This document shows positions 1-8,961 of a stretch of DNA of 64,000 bases, in pieces. The DNA is from UBA993 sp964389365 (GTDB lineage: Bacteria > Bacillota > Dethiobacteria > DTU022), in assembly GCA_964389365.1 (NCBI GenBank), contig CAYMDO010000002.1, positions 40,267 through 104,266 of the forward strand. Reading direction: 5' to 3'. The first letter of the stretch is position 1, and the number at the start of each line of letters is the position of its first letter. The notes beneath the pieces were generated by a model. It did no database searches. It had not been told where the DNA came from and was given only the letters and a program-made list of their open reading frames with translations. A program made the translations under genes and the position numbers.

Positions 1-11
1 AGGGGGCTGGT

Positions 12-1259
12 ATGATGGATAAGACAGTTACTGCCGGCAATCTGCTGGGTGCGGTTCTTAAAAAAGATGCCCGTGTCTACAGCCGGAATGCTATTTATCT
101 TTTTCTAACTATCTTGAGCATAGTTTTTTTCGTGATCATTTTTTGGATTGTGCCCGATACTGTTGATGAAGATTTGCCCTTTGCCATCACACCCCCGCTT
201 TCCGTGATCTTCGGGGAAAGCAAAGATGCGTTGTTAGCCGCCGGTATTCCGCTTGAGAATGCTGACAGGTTGGCGGAGCTTGAATCCGGCTTTAAAGAGG
301 AAGGCCTTCAGATTATCGAGTTTGCCAGCGAAGATGAGCTTAAAAAAGCAATTTCCGGTGAAATGCTTGTATATAAAACCGCAGAAGGCAGCTATATTAA
401 CATTGATCCTGAAGGCAATCAAAGGAGGCCGAAAGGGGCCGACAGAGTTAAAATAGGGGTGGGTATTTCATTTACACCGGCCTTTTTCAGCGAGGTAATA
501 ATGCAGCGAAAGCCACGGGTAACCGTATTTGCAGATGCAGCGGTTACCGATGAATTACGGGGGGTCATGCAGGGTTTTGTGCGCGAAATGGCATTTATGA
601 TGGCCGGAAAAGAGCTGCCGGTAGAGCTGCCCCCCGATGATACCATTATCCTGGGGCGCGACCGGGTGGGTGAACAGATTTCGGTGCGGGCCAGGATGCG
701 GCCGCTGATCGCGTTCTTTATTATGATGATGGAAACTTTTGCCCTTGCCTCGCTGATTTCCAATGAAGTGCTGCAGCGCACTGTTACGGCTTTGCTGGTT
801 ACTCCGCTCAGGGTAAGTCATTTCCTGCTGGCCAAAACTATTTTCGGCACGATCCTGGCCATGGGGCAGGCTTTGATAGTTTTAGCCCTGGTCGGCGCTT
901 TCACAGTTTCCAACTGGTTGCTGCTGCTGCTGATTGTTTTTATGGGCGCGCTATTATTTACCGCGGTGGCTATGCTGGTCGGCTCTGCCGGAAAAGATTT
1001 TATCGGGCAGTTAATGTTCAGCATGCTTTTCCTGATTCCAATGATGATACCAGCTTTTGCCGTTCTTTTCCCCGGCTCTGTTGCAACCTGGGTCAGGGTC
1101 CTGCCCAGTTACCCGATCGTTCAGCTGCTTCATGATGTAACGGTTTATGAAGCCCTCTGGGCCGATTCAGTCGCACTGCTGGGCTATGCCGCTCTCTGGG
1201 TGCTGGCAATATTTGCAGCGGGCTTGATCGTTTTAAAGAGGAAGGTGGCAACGTTATGA
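12..1259 (+). CDS. ABC-2 type exporter permease
   Basis: Membrane subunit of an ABC exporter. There is one transmembrane helix near residues 28-48, then an extracytoplasmic region of about 180 residues, then five or six helices from about residue 235 to the end. This is the NatB/YhgE-like ABC-2 layout. An AGGGGG ribosome binding site lies at 1-6; the ATG codons at 12 and 15 are both possible starts. The next permease begins in an ATGA overlap, so the two are translationally coupled and probably form a heterodimer. No ATPase gene follows, so the ATPase is expected just upstream of the window. The substrate cannot be told. Confidence 0.85.
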   Translation: MMDKTVTAGNLLGAVLKKDARVYSRNAIYLFLTILSIVFFVIIFWIVPDTVDEDLPFAITPPLSVIFGESKDALLAAGIPLENADRLAELESGFKEEGLQIIEFASEDELKKAISGEMLVYKTAEGSYINIDPEGNQRRPKGADRVKIGVGISFTPAFFSEVIMQRKPRVTVFADAAVTDELRGVMQGFVREMAFMMAGKELPVELPPDDTIILGRDRVGEQISVRARMRPLIAFFIMMMETFALASLISNEVLQRTVTALLVTPLRVSHFLLAKTIFGTILAMGQALIVLALVGAFTVSNWLLLLLIVFMGALLFTAVAMLVGSAGKDFIGQLMFSMLFLIPMMIPAFAVLFPGSVATWVRVLPSYPIVQLLHDVTVYEALWADSVALLGYAALWVLAIFAAGLIVLKRKVATL

Positions 1260-2305
1260 ACCTGAAACGAATATTTCACATTTTGGGCAAAGATTTCTCT
1301 GTCGGGCCGCGTAAGCCATTTTTTATCTGGGCCCTGGTAATGCCTTTTGCATTGACACTGCTTTTTCAATTTGCATTCGGTTCGCTCTTTGAGCCGAAGC
1401 CGCGCTTAGGCCTGGTTGACCTGGGCAACTCGGTCTTGATCACGCAAGCCGAGGCGCTCGAAGGCTTTGAAGTTGTCATCTTTACCGATCCGGAAGAGCT
1501 TCTCGAGCAGGTCGAAAATCATGATTTTGATGCCGGCCTGATTCTTCCTGACGGTTTTGACGAGGCTGTAAAAAAAGGCGAAAAACCGCTGCTCCAATTT
1601 TACATAAGCGGCGAAAGCCTTGCTTCGAACCGGATCATCATTGCCGTGACTGCCGTGGATATGGTGCGCGGGCTTGAAGGCGCTGAGCCGCCGGTTGAGG
1701 TGAACACAGTTTACCTGGGAGAACCGGGTCTGCCTATTTCCATCCGGCTAGTCCCTCTAATTGTCTTCTATGCCCTGGTGATGGCCGGCATCTGGGTGCC
1801 CAGCGCCAGCATGGTCGAAGAGAAGGAAAACGGCACTCTGACAGCAATGATTGTTACCGCAGCGAAAGCCAGCGAAATACTGGTTGCCAAGTGGCTGCTT
1901 GGGTTTCTTTTTGCCTTTTTCCTGGCAGTCGCCACACTGCTGCTGAACAGTGCCTTCGGTCAGCGGCCGCTTGAGGTTATAGCCGTGATTGCTCTTGCTG
2001 CCGCCCTCACTGCCGAGATCGGCCTGATTATCGGCATAGTCTCCAAAACGGCAACGATGCTGTTTACCCTGATCAAAAGCCTGGGGATCTTTCTATTTGT
2101 TCCGGTTATTTTTTATATTTTTCCTGACTGGCCGCAGTGGATCGCAAAATTTTTCCCGCTCTATTGGATTATAAAACCAATCTGGGAAGTATCGATTATG
2201 GGGCAGCAGCTAAGCACTGTCTGGTTTGAAATGCTGATTGCCCTGGCTATAACTATCAGCCTTGTTCCGGTAGTCGTGCTGCTGAAAAAGAAACTCTTTG
2301 CCTGA
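1256..2305 (+). CDS. ABC-2 type exporter permease, second subunit
   Basis: Second ABC-2 permease, 349 residues, with the same plan as its neighbour: an N-terminal helix near residues 22-42, an extracytoplasmic segment of about 120 residues, and a C-terminal block of about six helices. The segment beginning SMVEEKENGT, just after the second helix, is the cytoplasmic coupling region typical of ABC-2 permeases. Its ATG overlaps the upstream stop by four bases. A rho-independent terminator follows about 50 bases after the stop, so this ends the transporter operon. The substrate is unknown. Confidence 0.85.
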   Translation: MNLKRIFHILGKDFSVGPRKPFFIWALVMPFALTLLFQFAFGSLFEPKPRLGLVDLGNSVLITQAEALEGFEVVIFTDPEELLEQVENHDFDAGLILPDGFDEAVKKGEKPLLQFYISGESLASNRIIIAVTAVDMVRGLEGAEPPVEVNTVYLGEPGLPISIRLVPLIVFYALVMAGIWVPSASMVEEKENGTLTAMIVTAAKASEILVAKWLLGFLFAFFLAVATLLLNSAFGQRPLEVIAVIALAAALTAEIGLIIGIVSKTATMLFTLIKSLGIFLFVPVIFYIFPDWPQWIAKFFPLYWIIKPIWEVSIMGQQLSTVWFEMLIALAITISLVPVVVLLKKKLFA

Positions 2306-2355
2306 GAAAAATATTGGTTGCTGTAAAATAATTAACGGCCCGGTGAAGATATTCG

Positions 2356-2389
2356 AACCACCGCTAGTCCATCCGATCGGTGGTTTTTT
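2356..2389 (+). terminator. Rho-independent terminator of the ABC permease operon
   Basis: An 8-bp perfect stem (AACCACCG at 2356-2363 pairing with CGGTGGTT at 2378-2385), a 14-base loop, and a run of T to 2389. It lies about 50 bases after the second permease. Confidence 0.8.
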
Positions 2390-2437
2390 CTGTTGCGTGG
2401 TGTGAAATTGCTTTGCTGCATGCCTTTTGGAAATCTG

Positions 2438-2465
2438 TTCAAACTGCTTTGATTAATGTTATAAT
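2438..2465 (+). promoter_or_regulatory. Candidate promoter for the DUF554 gene
   Basis: A perfect TATAAT at 2460-2465 with a weaker TTCAAA at 2438-2443 and a 16-base spacer. It lies 33 bases before the ATG at 2499 and just after the upstream terminator, which fits a single-gene unit. Confidence 0.45.
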
Positions 2466-2498
2466 ATGCACTGTTTCATTATATTTGCGAGGTGAATC

Positions 2499-3191
2499 AT
2501 GCTCGGTAACTATGTCAATGCTCTGGCGATCATCGTTGGGGGCTTGTTGGGTTTACTATTCCATAAAGGCTTGAAAGAAAAATATAAAACGATCGTGATG
2601 CAGGCTATCGGCCTCTCCGTGATCTTTATAGGCGCCGCCACCGCTCTTGGCGGGCTGCTGAACCCTGAAAGCGAGCCGATTCTTTTTATAATCAGCTTAG
2701 CTGTCGGAGGGATTATCGGTGAAGTAATCGGGGTGGAAAGAGGCCTTGAACATCTGGGGATGTTTTTGCAGAAAAGTTTTGCTGCCACCGAAAGCAACGT
2801 TGCCCGCGGTTTTGTTACGGCCAGCTTAATCTTTTGTGTCGGGACAATGGCGATAATCGGCTCGCTGGACAGCGGGCTGCGCGGTAATCACGATATGCTC
2901 TATGCCAAGTCTGTCCTTGATGGTATCACTTCAATGATCCTCGCTTCATCGCTCGGGTTTGGTGTGATCTTTTCAGCTGTTGCCGTTTTTCTTTACCAGG
3001 GAGCGATAGTGCTCTTTGCCAATCTAGTAGAGCCGTACCTGACAACCGCTGTCATTCGTGAAATCTCAATCATTGGCGGTATCCTTATTTTTGGTATCGG
3101 CCTGAACCTGTTGGAAATAATTAAAGTGAGGACAGCCAATTTGCTGCCGTCTATCCTAATCCCGGTCCTGTATTACCTTATTACCGGTTAA
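2499..3191 (+). CDS. DUF554 family membrane protein (YdfK/YqgA-like)
   Basis: 230 residues and about seven transmembrane helices. The N-terminus (LGNYVNALAIIVGGLLGLL) and the segment GTMAIIGSLDSGLRGNHD are hallmarks of the DUF554 family. That family is widespread in Firmicutes and enterobacteria and is annotated only as a possible transporter. Start ATG 2499 follows a GCGAGGTG ribosome binding site. The gene stands alone between a terminator upstream and an unrelated acyl-CoA dehydrogenase gene. The biochemical function is unknown. Confidence 0.88.
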   Translation: MLGNYVNALAIIVGGLLGLLFHKGLKEKYKTIVMQAIGLSVIFIGAATALGGLLNPESEPILFIISLAVGGIIGEVIGVERGLEHLGMFLQKSFAATESNVARGFVTASLIFCVGTMAIIGSLDSGLRGNHDMLYAKSVLDGITSMILASSLGFGVIFSAVAVFLYQGAIVLFANLVEPYLTTAVIREISIIGGILIFGIGLNLLEIIKVRTANLLPSILIPVLYYLITG

Positions 3192-3386
3192 AAGCAAGAT
3201 TACTGTTTTTCCGGCAAACACCTGTAACAAATAAACCCGGTATTTCTCCGTCCTGATAGGAATATAAATCCAGCCTGCGCAGACAAAGGTCTCTTTTTAT
3301 CATTTTTTTCAGAAGAGGTAGGAAGATGCCACTAATATGCCGAAAATATGATCAATTCAATAAAGTGTTCAAGGAGGAATTATCTG

Positions 3387-4526
3387 ATGATTTCTTTTCA
3401 GCTGACAGAAGAGCAGGAACAGATGCAAAAATGTGCCAGGGATTTTACCGCGGCGGAGATCATACCGGTTGCCGCCGAATACGATGAAAAAGAAGAAATC
3501 CCCTGGCAGGTTGTAGAAAAAGCTTATGAAGCCGGGCTGATGAATATGGCCATACCGGCCGAACTTGGCGGGCAGGGTATTGACCCTTTGACCGCGGCGA
3601 TCATCACCGAAGAAATAGCATACGGGTGCCTCGGGGTTAACGGTACTTTCGGGGCCAACGAACTGGCGGTTCAGCCAATCCTGATCGCCGGGACAGAAGA
3701 GCAGAAACAGAAGTACCTGCCTGATTTTTGTGCCAAACCCCGGCTGGCAGCTTTCGGCCTGACCGAACCTGAAGCTGGCTCTGATGTGTCCAACGTGCAG
3801 ACAAAAGCTGTGCGCGATGGCGATTACTATATCTTAAACGGCAGCAAGTGCTTCATTACCAACGGCGGTTCGGCCGCCCTCTATACTATTTTTGCCACCA
3901 TCGATAAGGGCCTGGGGCACAAGGGCCTTTGCGCCTTTATCGTTCCGGGGGATACCCCGGGTATCAGGGGAGGTAAAAAAGAACTGAAGATGGGGGACCG
4001 CTGCTCCGAGGTGGCCGAAGTAATTATCGAAGATGTCAGGGTGCCTGCAGCCAACCTGCTTGGCAAAGAAGGCGACGGCTTTAAAATCGCCATGGAAACT
4101 TTGGACGTTACCCGACCGGGAATCGGGGCGGCAGCCGTCGGCGTTGCCCGCAGGGCATTTGACGAGGCCCGGAAGTATTCCCTGCAGCGAATCCAGTTTG
4201 GCAAGCCTATTGCTGCCAACCAGGCGATCCAGTTTATGTTTGCCGAGATGGCCACCAAGATCGATGCTGCCCGGCTGCTGGTCTGGCGGGCTGCCCAGTA
4301 CCTGGCAATTGATCGGCGCGCTTCCAAGGAAGGTTCGATGGCCAAGTTTTATGCCGCCGACATTGCCATGGAAGCCACTGTTGATGCCCTCCAGATCATG
4401 GGCGGTTCCGGCTACATGCGCGATTACCCGGTCGAAAAACTGATGCGTGATGCCAAAATCCTGCAGATTTATGAAGGCACAAACCAGGTTCAGCTGATGG
4501 TCATTGCCCGGGAAATACTGAAATAA
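3387..4526 (+). CDS. Acyl-CoA dehydrogenase (butyryl-CoA dehydrogenase type)
   Basis: FAD enzyme that introduces the alpha-beta double bond into acyl-CoA. The 379-residue length and segments match the short/medium-chain family: FGLTEPEAGSDV near residue 125 for FAD/substrate binding, RIQFGKPIAANQAIQF near 270, and IYEGTNQVQ at the C-terminus, whose Glu (about residue 363) is the expected catalytic base. The ATG at 3387 is chosen because AAGGAGG lies just upstream; an in-frame ATG at 3348 has no such site. No etfAB, thiolase or crotonase genes lie beside it. The following gene encodes a ferredoxin-type protein, which could be an electron partner (inference). Confidence 0.93.
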   Translation: MISFQLTEEQEQMQKCARDFTAAEIIPVAAEYDEKEEIPWQVVEKAYEAGLMNMAIPAELGGQGIDPLTAAIITEEIAYGCLGVNGTFGANELAVQPILIAGTEEQKQKYLPDFCAKPRLAAFGLTEPEAGSDVSNVQTKAVRDGDYYILNGSKCFITNGGSAALYTIFATIDKGLGHKGLCAFIVPGDTPGIRGGKKELKMGDRCSEVAEVIIEDVRVPAANLLGKEGDGFKIAMETLDVTRPGIGAAAVGVARRAFDEARKYSLQRIQFGKPIAANQAIQFMFAEMATKIDAARLLVWRAAQYLAIDRRASKEGSMAKFYAADIAMEATVDALQIMGGSGYMRDYPVEKLMRDAKILQIYEGTNQVQLMVIAREILK

Positions 4527-4639
4527 AAGAAGCGGCAATAATGCTGTTAACGGTTTATTCATGCTGCCGCACTTGACCGGGCGGCTGAAAGATAATTTTT
4601 AGCACCGCTATCCTATGTTTTTTAAAAGGGGTTGGCAAT

Positions 4640-5722
4640 TTGGACATTTACGAAAACTTAAGGCAGGTGCTCGATGCACACCCGTCCACCGCGCCGCAGG
4701 CTGATTCAATTCATGAAATCCTGAAGATCCTTTTCACGCCGGAAGAGGCTGCCATTGCGGCAACCATGAGTTTTAAGGTAAAGCCGGTGCCCGCGATTGC
4801 CGTAAAAGCGGGCTTCGATGAGGAAACTGCCGTAAAGTACCTTGAAGCGATGGCCGATAAGGGTATTATTATGTCGCGCCAAAAAGATGGCGAAAAGCTC
4901 TACGGCCTGTTACCCTTAATCCCTGGGGTTTTCGAGTTTCCATACATGAAAAGCAGCCTGGCCCCGCTGCATCAGAAGCTGGGCAAGCTCTGGGAAGATT
5001 ATCATCATGAGGCGCTTGGCGTTTCATTTGCCGGCAATCCGACCCCGCTGATGCGTGTTGTCGCGATAGACAAGGCGATTCCCTCCCGCGATCGGGTTCA
5101 CCCCTTTGAAGAGGTGGTGCGTTTTATCGAGGAAGCGTCTTTTGTGGCGCTGGCTGACTGTGCCTGCCGGGTTAGTGTGAATGTCTGCAGCAAGCCTAAA
5201 GATGTCTGCCTCATCTTCGGTCACGCTGCAGAGTTTCTGGCAGAGCGCGGTTTTGCCCGCCAAATAAGCAGGGAGGAAGGGTTAGAGGTGCTCAACAGGG
5301 CTGAAGCAGCAGGCCTGGTACATACCAGCAATAACAGTGCCGACCGGGCAAACCTGATCTGCAACTGCTGCCCTTGCTGCTGCACTGTGCTGCGCGGCAA
5401 AACGCAGCTCAACCATCAACATGCTTTTGAGCCAAGCCGCTATGAGGCTAAAGTGATTGCCGATGCTTGCAGCGGCTGTGCGGTTTGCGCCGAAGAACGC
5501 TGCCCGGTGGGAGCAATAACCATGGTCGGCGATCTTGCCCTGGTTGATGCCGGGGAGTGCATCGGTTGCGGCCTTTGTGTCAGCAGCTGCCCGACCGGGG
5601 CGATGGCCCTGGCTGACAGGGCAGCGGTTCCGGAAATCCCGGCCACCGTTTCGGAGATGGGCATGAGAGTATTGCAGGAAAAAGGAAGGCTTGAAGCGTT
5701 TTTAAAAAACATGAACGGGTAG
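4640..5722 (+). CDS. 4Fe-4S ferredoxin protein with N-terminal helix-turn-helix-like domain
   Basis: A 360-residue soluble protein. Residues 1-100 resemble a winged-helix fold. The middle holds unusual cysteine clusters (CACRVSVNVC about residue 175, then CNCCPCCC about 240). The C-terminus carries two ferredoxin motifs, CSGCAVCAEERCP and CIGCGLCVSSCP, each able to bind a 4Fe-4S cluster. Such proteins recur in anaerobes near acyl-CoA metabolism and are annotated only as 4Fe-4S binding proteins. The start is TTG 4640 behind AAAAGGGG. It sits 113 bases after the acyl-CoA dehydrogenase on the same strand, so an electron-transfer or redox-sensing role for that enzyme is plausible but unproven. 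Confidence 0.8.
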   Translation: MDIYENLRQVLDAHPSTAPQADSIHEILKILFTPEEAAIAATMSFKVKPVPAIAVKAGFDEETAVKYLEAMADKGIIMSRQKDGEKLYGLLPLIPGVFEFPYMKSSLAPLHQKLGKLWEDYHHEALGVSFAGNPTPLMRVVAIDKAIPSRDRVHPFEEVVRFIEEASFVALADCACRVSVNVCSKPKDVCLIFGHAAEFLAERGFARQISREEGLEVLNRAEAAGLVHTSNNSADRANLICNCCPCCCTVLRGKTQLNHQHAFEPSRYEAKVIADACSGCAVCAEERCPVGAITMVGDLALVDAGECIGCGLCVSSCPTGAMALADRAAVPEIPATVSEMGMRVLQEKGRLEAFLKNMNG

Positions 5723-5729
5723 TAATCAA

Positions 5730-6824
5730 TTATCGCTTCGGCTGTTGCTGGGTAATACAGTGAATGTTACCCCCGCCGAGCAGGATCTCCCTGGCGTAGA
5801 TGCCGATCACTTCGCGATCGGGAAACAGTTCTTGCAGTTTGACAAGAGCCGGGCGGTCGGCGGGGTCTCCAAAAACAGGGGCGATAACTGCGCCGTTGGC
5901 AATATAAAAGTTAACATAGGAGGCGGCCATCCGGTCGCCTTCTTTTCTGGGAATAGACCCGTCCACTATATCTACGCCACCGCTTTCTTCAGCGCTGATC
6001 ATAACCGGGGAGGGAAGCTGCAGCTTATGTATTTCGAGTTTACGCCCCTTGGCATCAGTAGAGCTGTTCAGGACCGCATAGGCTTCATGTGAAATCCCGT
6101 ATTGCGGGTCATTTATGTCATCTGTCCAGGCCAGCAGGACCATGCCCGGCCGGACGAAACAGCAGATATTATCAATGTGGCCGTTAGTCTCATCATTAAA
6201 GATACCCCGGGGCAGCCAGACCACCTTTTGTACATTCAGGTAGCCGCCCAGGTAAGCTTCAATCTCGTGCCTGGTGAGCTGCGGGTTGCGGTTGGGGTTA
6301 AGAAGGCATTCTTCGGTTGTCAGCAAAGTGCCTTCTCCATCAACGTGAATGGAGCCGCCTTCCATCACCAGCGGAGCCTTGTAAAGATCAACCCCGGCAA
6401 TTTCAGCTACTTTACGGGCAACCAGATCATCCTGGTCCCAGGGGAAGTAGAGGCCGCCGTTCAGACCGCCCCAGGCGTTGAAGTCCCAGTCTATTGCCCT
6501 GAGACGGCCCCTGCCGTCAATTACAAAAGTCGGCCCTGTGTCCCGCATCCACGAATCGTTAGCGGACATTTCAATAACCCTGACCCGGCCAGGAAGCTTC
6601 TCCCGGGCATTGACGAACTGCCCGGCTGAAACGCACATAGTTACCGGTTCAAAGCGACTGATCGCTTCTGCCACGTTAACAAAGGCCTTTTCAGCAGGCT
6701 TTGCCCCCAAACGCCAATTGTCTGTGCGCTCGGGCCAGATCATCCAGCATCCTTCGTGGGGTTCGAATTCGCCTGGCATCTGAAAACCATCCGCTGCGGG
6801 GGTATGTTTTATTGTCCCGGTCAT
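5730..6824 (-). CDS. aguA: Agmatine deiminase
   Basis: Converts agmatine to N-carbamoylputrescine and ammonia. It is 364 residues, the usual size for the peptidyl-arginine-deiminase-like family. The start region (MPGEFEPHEGCWMIWPERTD), the segment SWMRDTGPTFV, DETNGHIDN with the catalytic His, and GGGNIHCITQQ with the nucleophilic Cys about residue 356 are all present. The ATG is preceded by GGGAGGGAC. It is a single gene, convergent with the ferredoxin protein (7-base gap). Carbamate kinase lies 30 kb away at 36.9 kb, but no putrescine carbamoyltransferase is in the window. Confidence 0.93.
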   Translation of the reverse strand: MTGTIKHTPAADGFQMPGEFEPHEGCWMIWPERTDNWRLGAKPAEKAFVNVAEAISRFEPVTMCVSAGQFVNAREKLPGRVRVIEMSANDSWMRDTGPTFVIDGRGRLRAIDWDFNAWGGLNGGLYFPWDQDDLVARKVAEIAGVDLYKAPLVMEGGSIHVDGEGTLLTTEECLLNPNRNPQLTRHEIEAYLGGYLNVQKVVWLPRGIFNDETNGHIDNICCFVRPGMVLLAWTDDINDPQYGISHEAYAVLNSSTDAKGRKLEIHKLQLPSPVMISAEESGGVDIVDGSIPRKEGDRMAASYVNFYIANGAVIAPVFGDPADRPALVKLQELFPDREVIGIYAREILLGGGNIHCITQQQPKR

Positions 6825-6972
6825 CCTGTCCCTCCCTAAAGTTCCTATTTTCAGCCTGATCGTAATCTATAGCATACCCCGCGTCAATTACCGCAAATCC
6901 ATGATTTAATTGACCGCCCTTACTGCGCTGTGTTATCATTGCTCAAATAATTGTTCCAAACGGAGAAAACTG

Positions 6973-7821
6973 ATGCAAAACCTTAAATTGGCCAGTATTG
7001 GTAAAGATACTGTCAGGACAAAAATCAAGGTCGGCAAGGTCGTTATCGGCGAAGGTTTTGTAGTGGTCGGTGGCCCATGCAGCGTTGAAGGCGAAGAACA
7101 GACCATCAGGACTGCTGAAGCGGTCAAAGCAGGCGGCGGCATGATGTTTCGGGGCGGCGCTTTTAAACCGCGCACCTCGCCTTATGATTTTCAGGGCCTC
7201 GGCCTGGAGGGCTTAAAGCTACTCGCCAGGGCGAGGGAGCTTACAGGCCTGCCGATCGTGACCGAGGTGATAGACCCCCGTGATGTATCATGGGTTGGTG
7301 AGTTCGCTGATATTCTGCAGATCGGCGCCCGCAACATGCAAAATTTTTCCCTGTTGAAAGAAGTCGGCCGATCCCCCAAACCGGTTTTATTAAAGAGGGG
7401 TATGTATTCTACACTCAAAGAGTGGTTAAACTGCGCCGAATACATTTTAGCCGAAGGCAACCCAAATGTGGTGCTCTGTGAACGCGGCATCAGAACCTTT
7501 GAGACCTACACCCGCAACACCCTTGATTTAAGCATGATTCCGGCACTCAAGGAACTGACGCACCTGCCTGTGATGATTGACCCGTCGCACGGTACAGGCA
7601 AGCTGAGCCTGGTTGAAAAAATGAGCCTGGCAGCTGTAGCTGCCGGGGCTGACGGCCTGCTGGTTGAGGTGCATGTTAATCCCTGTGAAGCAAAAAGCGA
7701 TGCTGACCAGCAGCTAAACCCGGCACAGTTCAAAGAGCTGATGAAAAAAATACGCAAACTTGAACAATTTATGTCCGATCCGCTATTTAAAACTTCGATC
7801 GCAGGGGGCGACCAGCTATGA
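6973..7821 (+). CDS. aroF: 3-deoxy-7-phosphoheptulonate (DAHP) synthase, type I-beta
   Basis: First enzyme of the shikimate pathway; condenses phosphoenolpyruvate and erythrose 4-phosphate. Signature segments are GPCSVEGEEQT, FRGGAFKPRTSPYDFQG, QIGARNMQNF, LLKRG and IDPSHGTGK. At 282 residues it has only a short N-terminal lead and lacks the roughly 70-residue ferredoxin-like regulatory domain found in Thermotoga-type enzymes, so allosteric control by aromatic amino acids is not evident. ATG 6973 follows GGAGA; upstream in-frame codons lack a site. Its stop overlaps pheA in ATGA, so the two are co-translated. Confidence 0.95.
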   Translation: MQNLKLASIGKDTVRTKIKVGKVVIGEGFVVVGGPCSVEGEEQTIRTAEAVKAGGGMMFRGGAFKPRTSPYDFQGLGLEGLKLLARARELTGLPIVTEVIDPRDVSWVGEFADILQIGARNMQNFSLLKEVGRSPKPVLLKRGMYSTLKEWLNCAEYILAEGNPNVVLCERGIRTFETYTRNTLDLSMIPALKELTHLPVMIDPSHGTGKLSLVEKMSLAAVAAGADGLLVEVHVNPCEAKSDADQQLNPAQFKELMKKIRKLEQFMSDPLFKTSIAGGDQL

Positions 7822-8876
7822 AACTCGATGAAATCCGGCACAAAATAGATCTGATTGATACGAAGCTGCTAAAACTTTTAAACGATCGGATGGAGCATGG
7901 CCTTTTAGCGAAGCGTTTTAAAGAGAAGATCGAAGACCCCCGGCGTGAAGAAGAGATCATGGAGAAAGTCAGAAACAACCCGAATGCCCTGGTTGAAAAA
8001 GATTTCAGCGAAGAGCTTTATAAGATAATCCTTGCCCAGAGTAAAAAATTACAGGGGCGGGACCTGACCATCACCGCCTTTCAGGGCGAACACGGGGCTT
8101 ACAGCGAAGAGGCGGTCAGGCTTTACAACCAGGATTATGTCACTCTGCCCTGCGCTACTTTCAATGAAGTTTTTGAAGGGGTCAACTCAGGGATGTATGA
8201 TTATGGCATTGTCCCCGTTGAAAACACCCTGGGCGGGATTGTGGGCCCGGTAAACGAACTTTTACTTAATACTGACCTGCAAATCACCGGCGCCATTGAT
8301 ATGCCGGTTCACCACTGTCTGTTGATGGTGCCCGGGACCGATCACCGTGACATACGGGAGGTTTTTTCGCATTCCCAGGCCCTGGCCCAGTGCAGGCGTT
8401 TTTTATCCCGAAATAAATTAACCCCCGTGCCCTATTTTGATACGGCCGGAGCGGCGATGATGCTGGCTGAGAAACAGCCGCGCGGCGCGGCCTGCATTGC
8501 CGGCAAGCTGGCAGCCAAGCTTTACAACCTTGAAATCTTAAAAGAGAACATTGAAGACTTAAGCAAAAACCGCACCAGGTTTTTGCTGCTTTCGAAGGGT
8601 TCGCCGGCCGAAGGGGGTAGCAAATGCACGGTGACCTTTACGACAGAACATAAGGCGGGGACCCTTTTCGGGGTGCTCGAGCTTTTTGCCAGCGCCGGCA
8701 TTAACCTGACCAGGATTGAATCAATACCCAATGAGCCGGGTGATTATTCATTCCTTTTGGATTTTGACGGTTCGATCAAAGATTCCGGGGTGATTAAGAC
8801 TCTCCGGCAGGCGGAAAAACAAACGGCAGGGTTTAAGCTTCTCGGCTGTTACAATGAAAAAGTTATAGAAGATTAG
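7818..8876 (+). CDS. pheA: Bifunctional chorismate mutase/prephenate dehydratase
   Basis: Makes phenylpyruvate from chorismate. Residues 1-85 are an AroQ-type chorismate mutase (DEIRHKIDLIDTKLLKLLNDR). Residues about 93-270 are the prephenate dehydratase domain (FQGEHGAYSEEA, VENTLGGIVGPVNELL, and NRTRFLLL with the catalytic Thr). Residues about 275-350 are an ACT regulatory domain. The Phe-binding motifs are altered: GTLF in place of GALV and ESIP in place of ESRP, which may weaken feedback inhibition. It is translationally coupled to DAHP synthase, so the pair commits carbon toward phenylalanine. Confidence 0.95.
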   Translation: MKLDEIRHKIDLIDTKLLKLLNDRMEHGLLAKRFKEKIEDPRREEEIMEKVRNNPNALVEKDFSEELYKIILAQSKKLQGRDLTITAFQGEHGAYSEEAVRLYNQDYVTLPCATFNEVFEGVNSGMYDYGIVPVENTLGGIVGPVNELLLNTDLQITGAIDMPVHHCLLMVPGTDHRDIREVFSHSQALAQCRRFLSRNKLTPVPYFDTAGAAMMLAEKQPRGAACIAGKLAAKLYNLEILKENIEDLSKNRTRFLLLSKGSPAEGGSKCTVTFTTEHKAGTLFGVLELFASAGINLTRIESIPNEPGDYSFLLDFDGSIKDSGVIKTLRQAEKQTAGFKLLGCYNEKVIED

Positions 8877-8961
8877 CTGTTTGTGAAATTATTATAATTA
8901 GCGGTAGGCAAAACAGTCAGTCAGGGGAATAATCCGGTTCAATAATCAGTTATTTATGCAT

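Noticed and set aside
3834..4562. A 242-codon open frame on the reverse strand across the acyl-CoA dehydrogenase gene
   Set aside because: Its translation has no family character and it lies wholly against a strongly recognised gene; it is a shadow of the codon bias.
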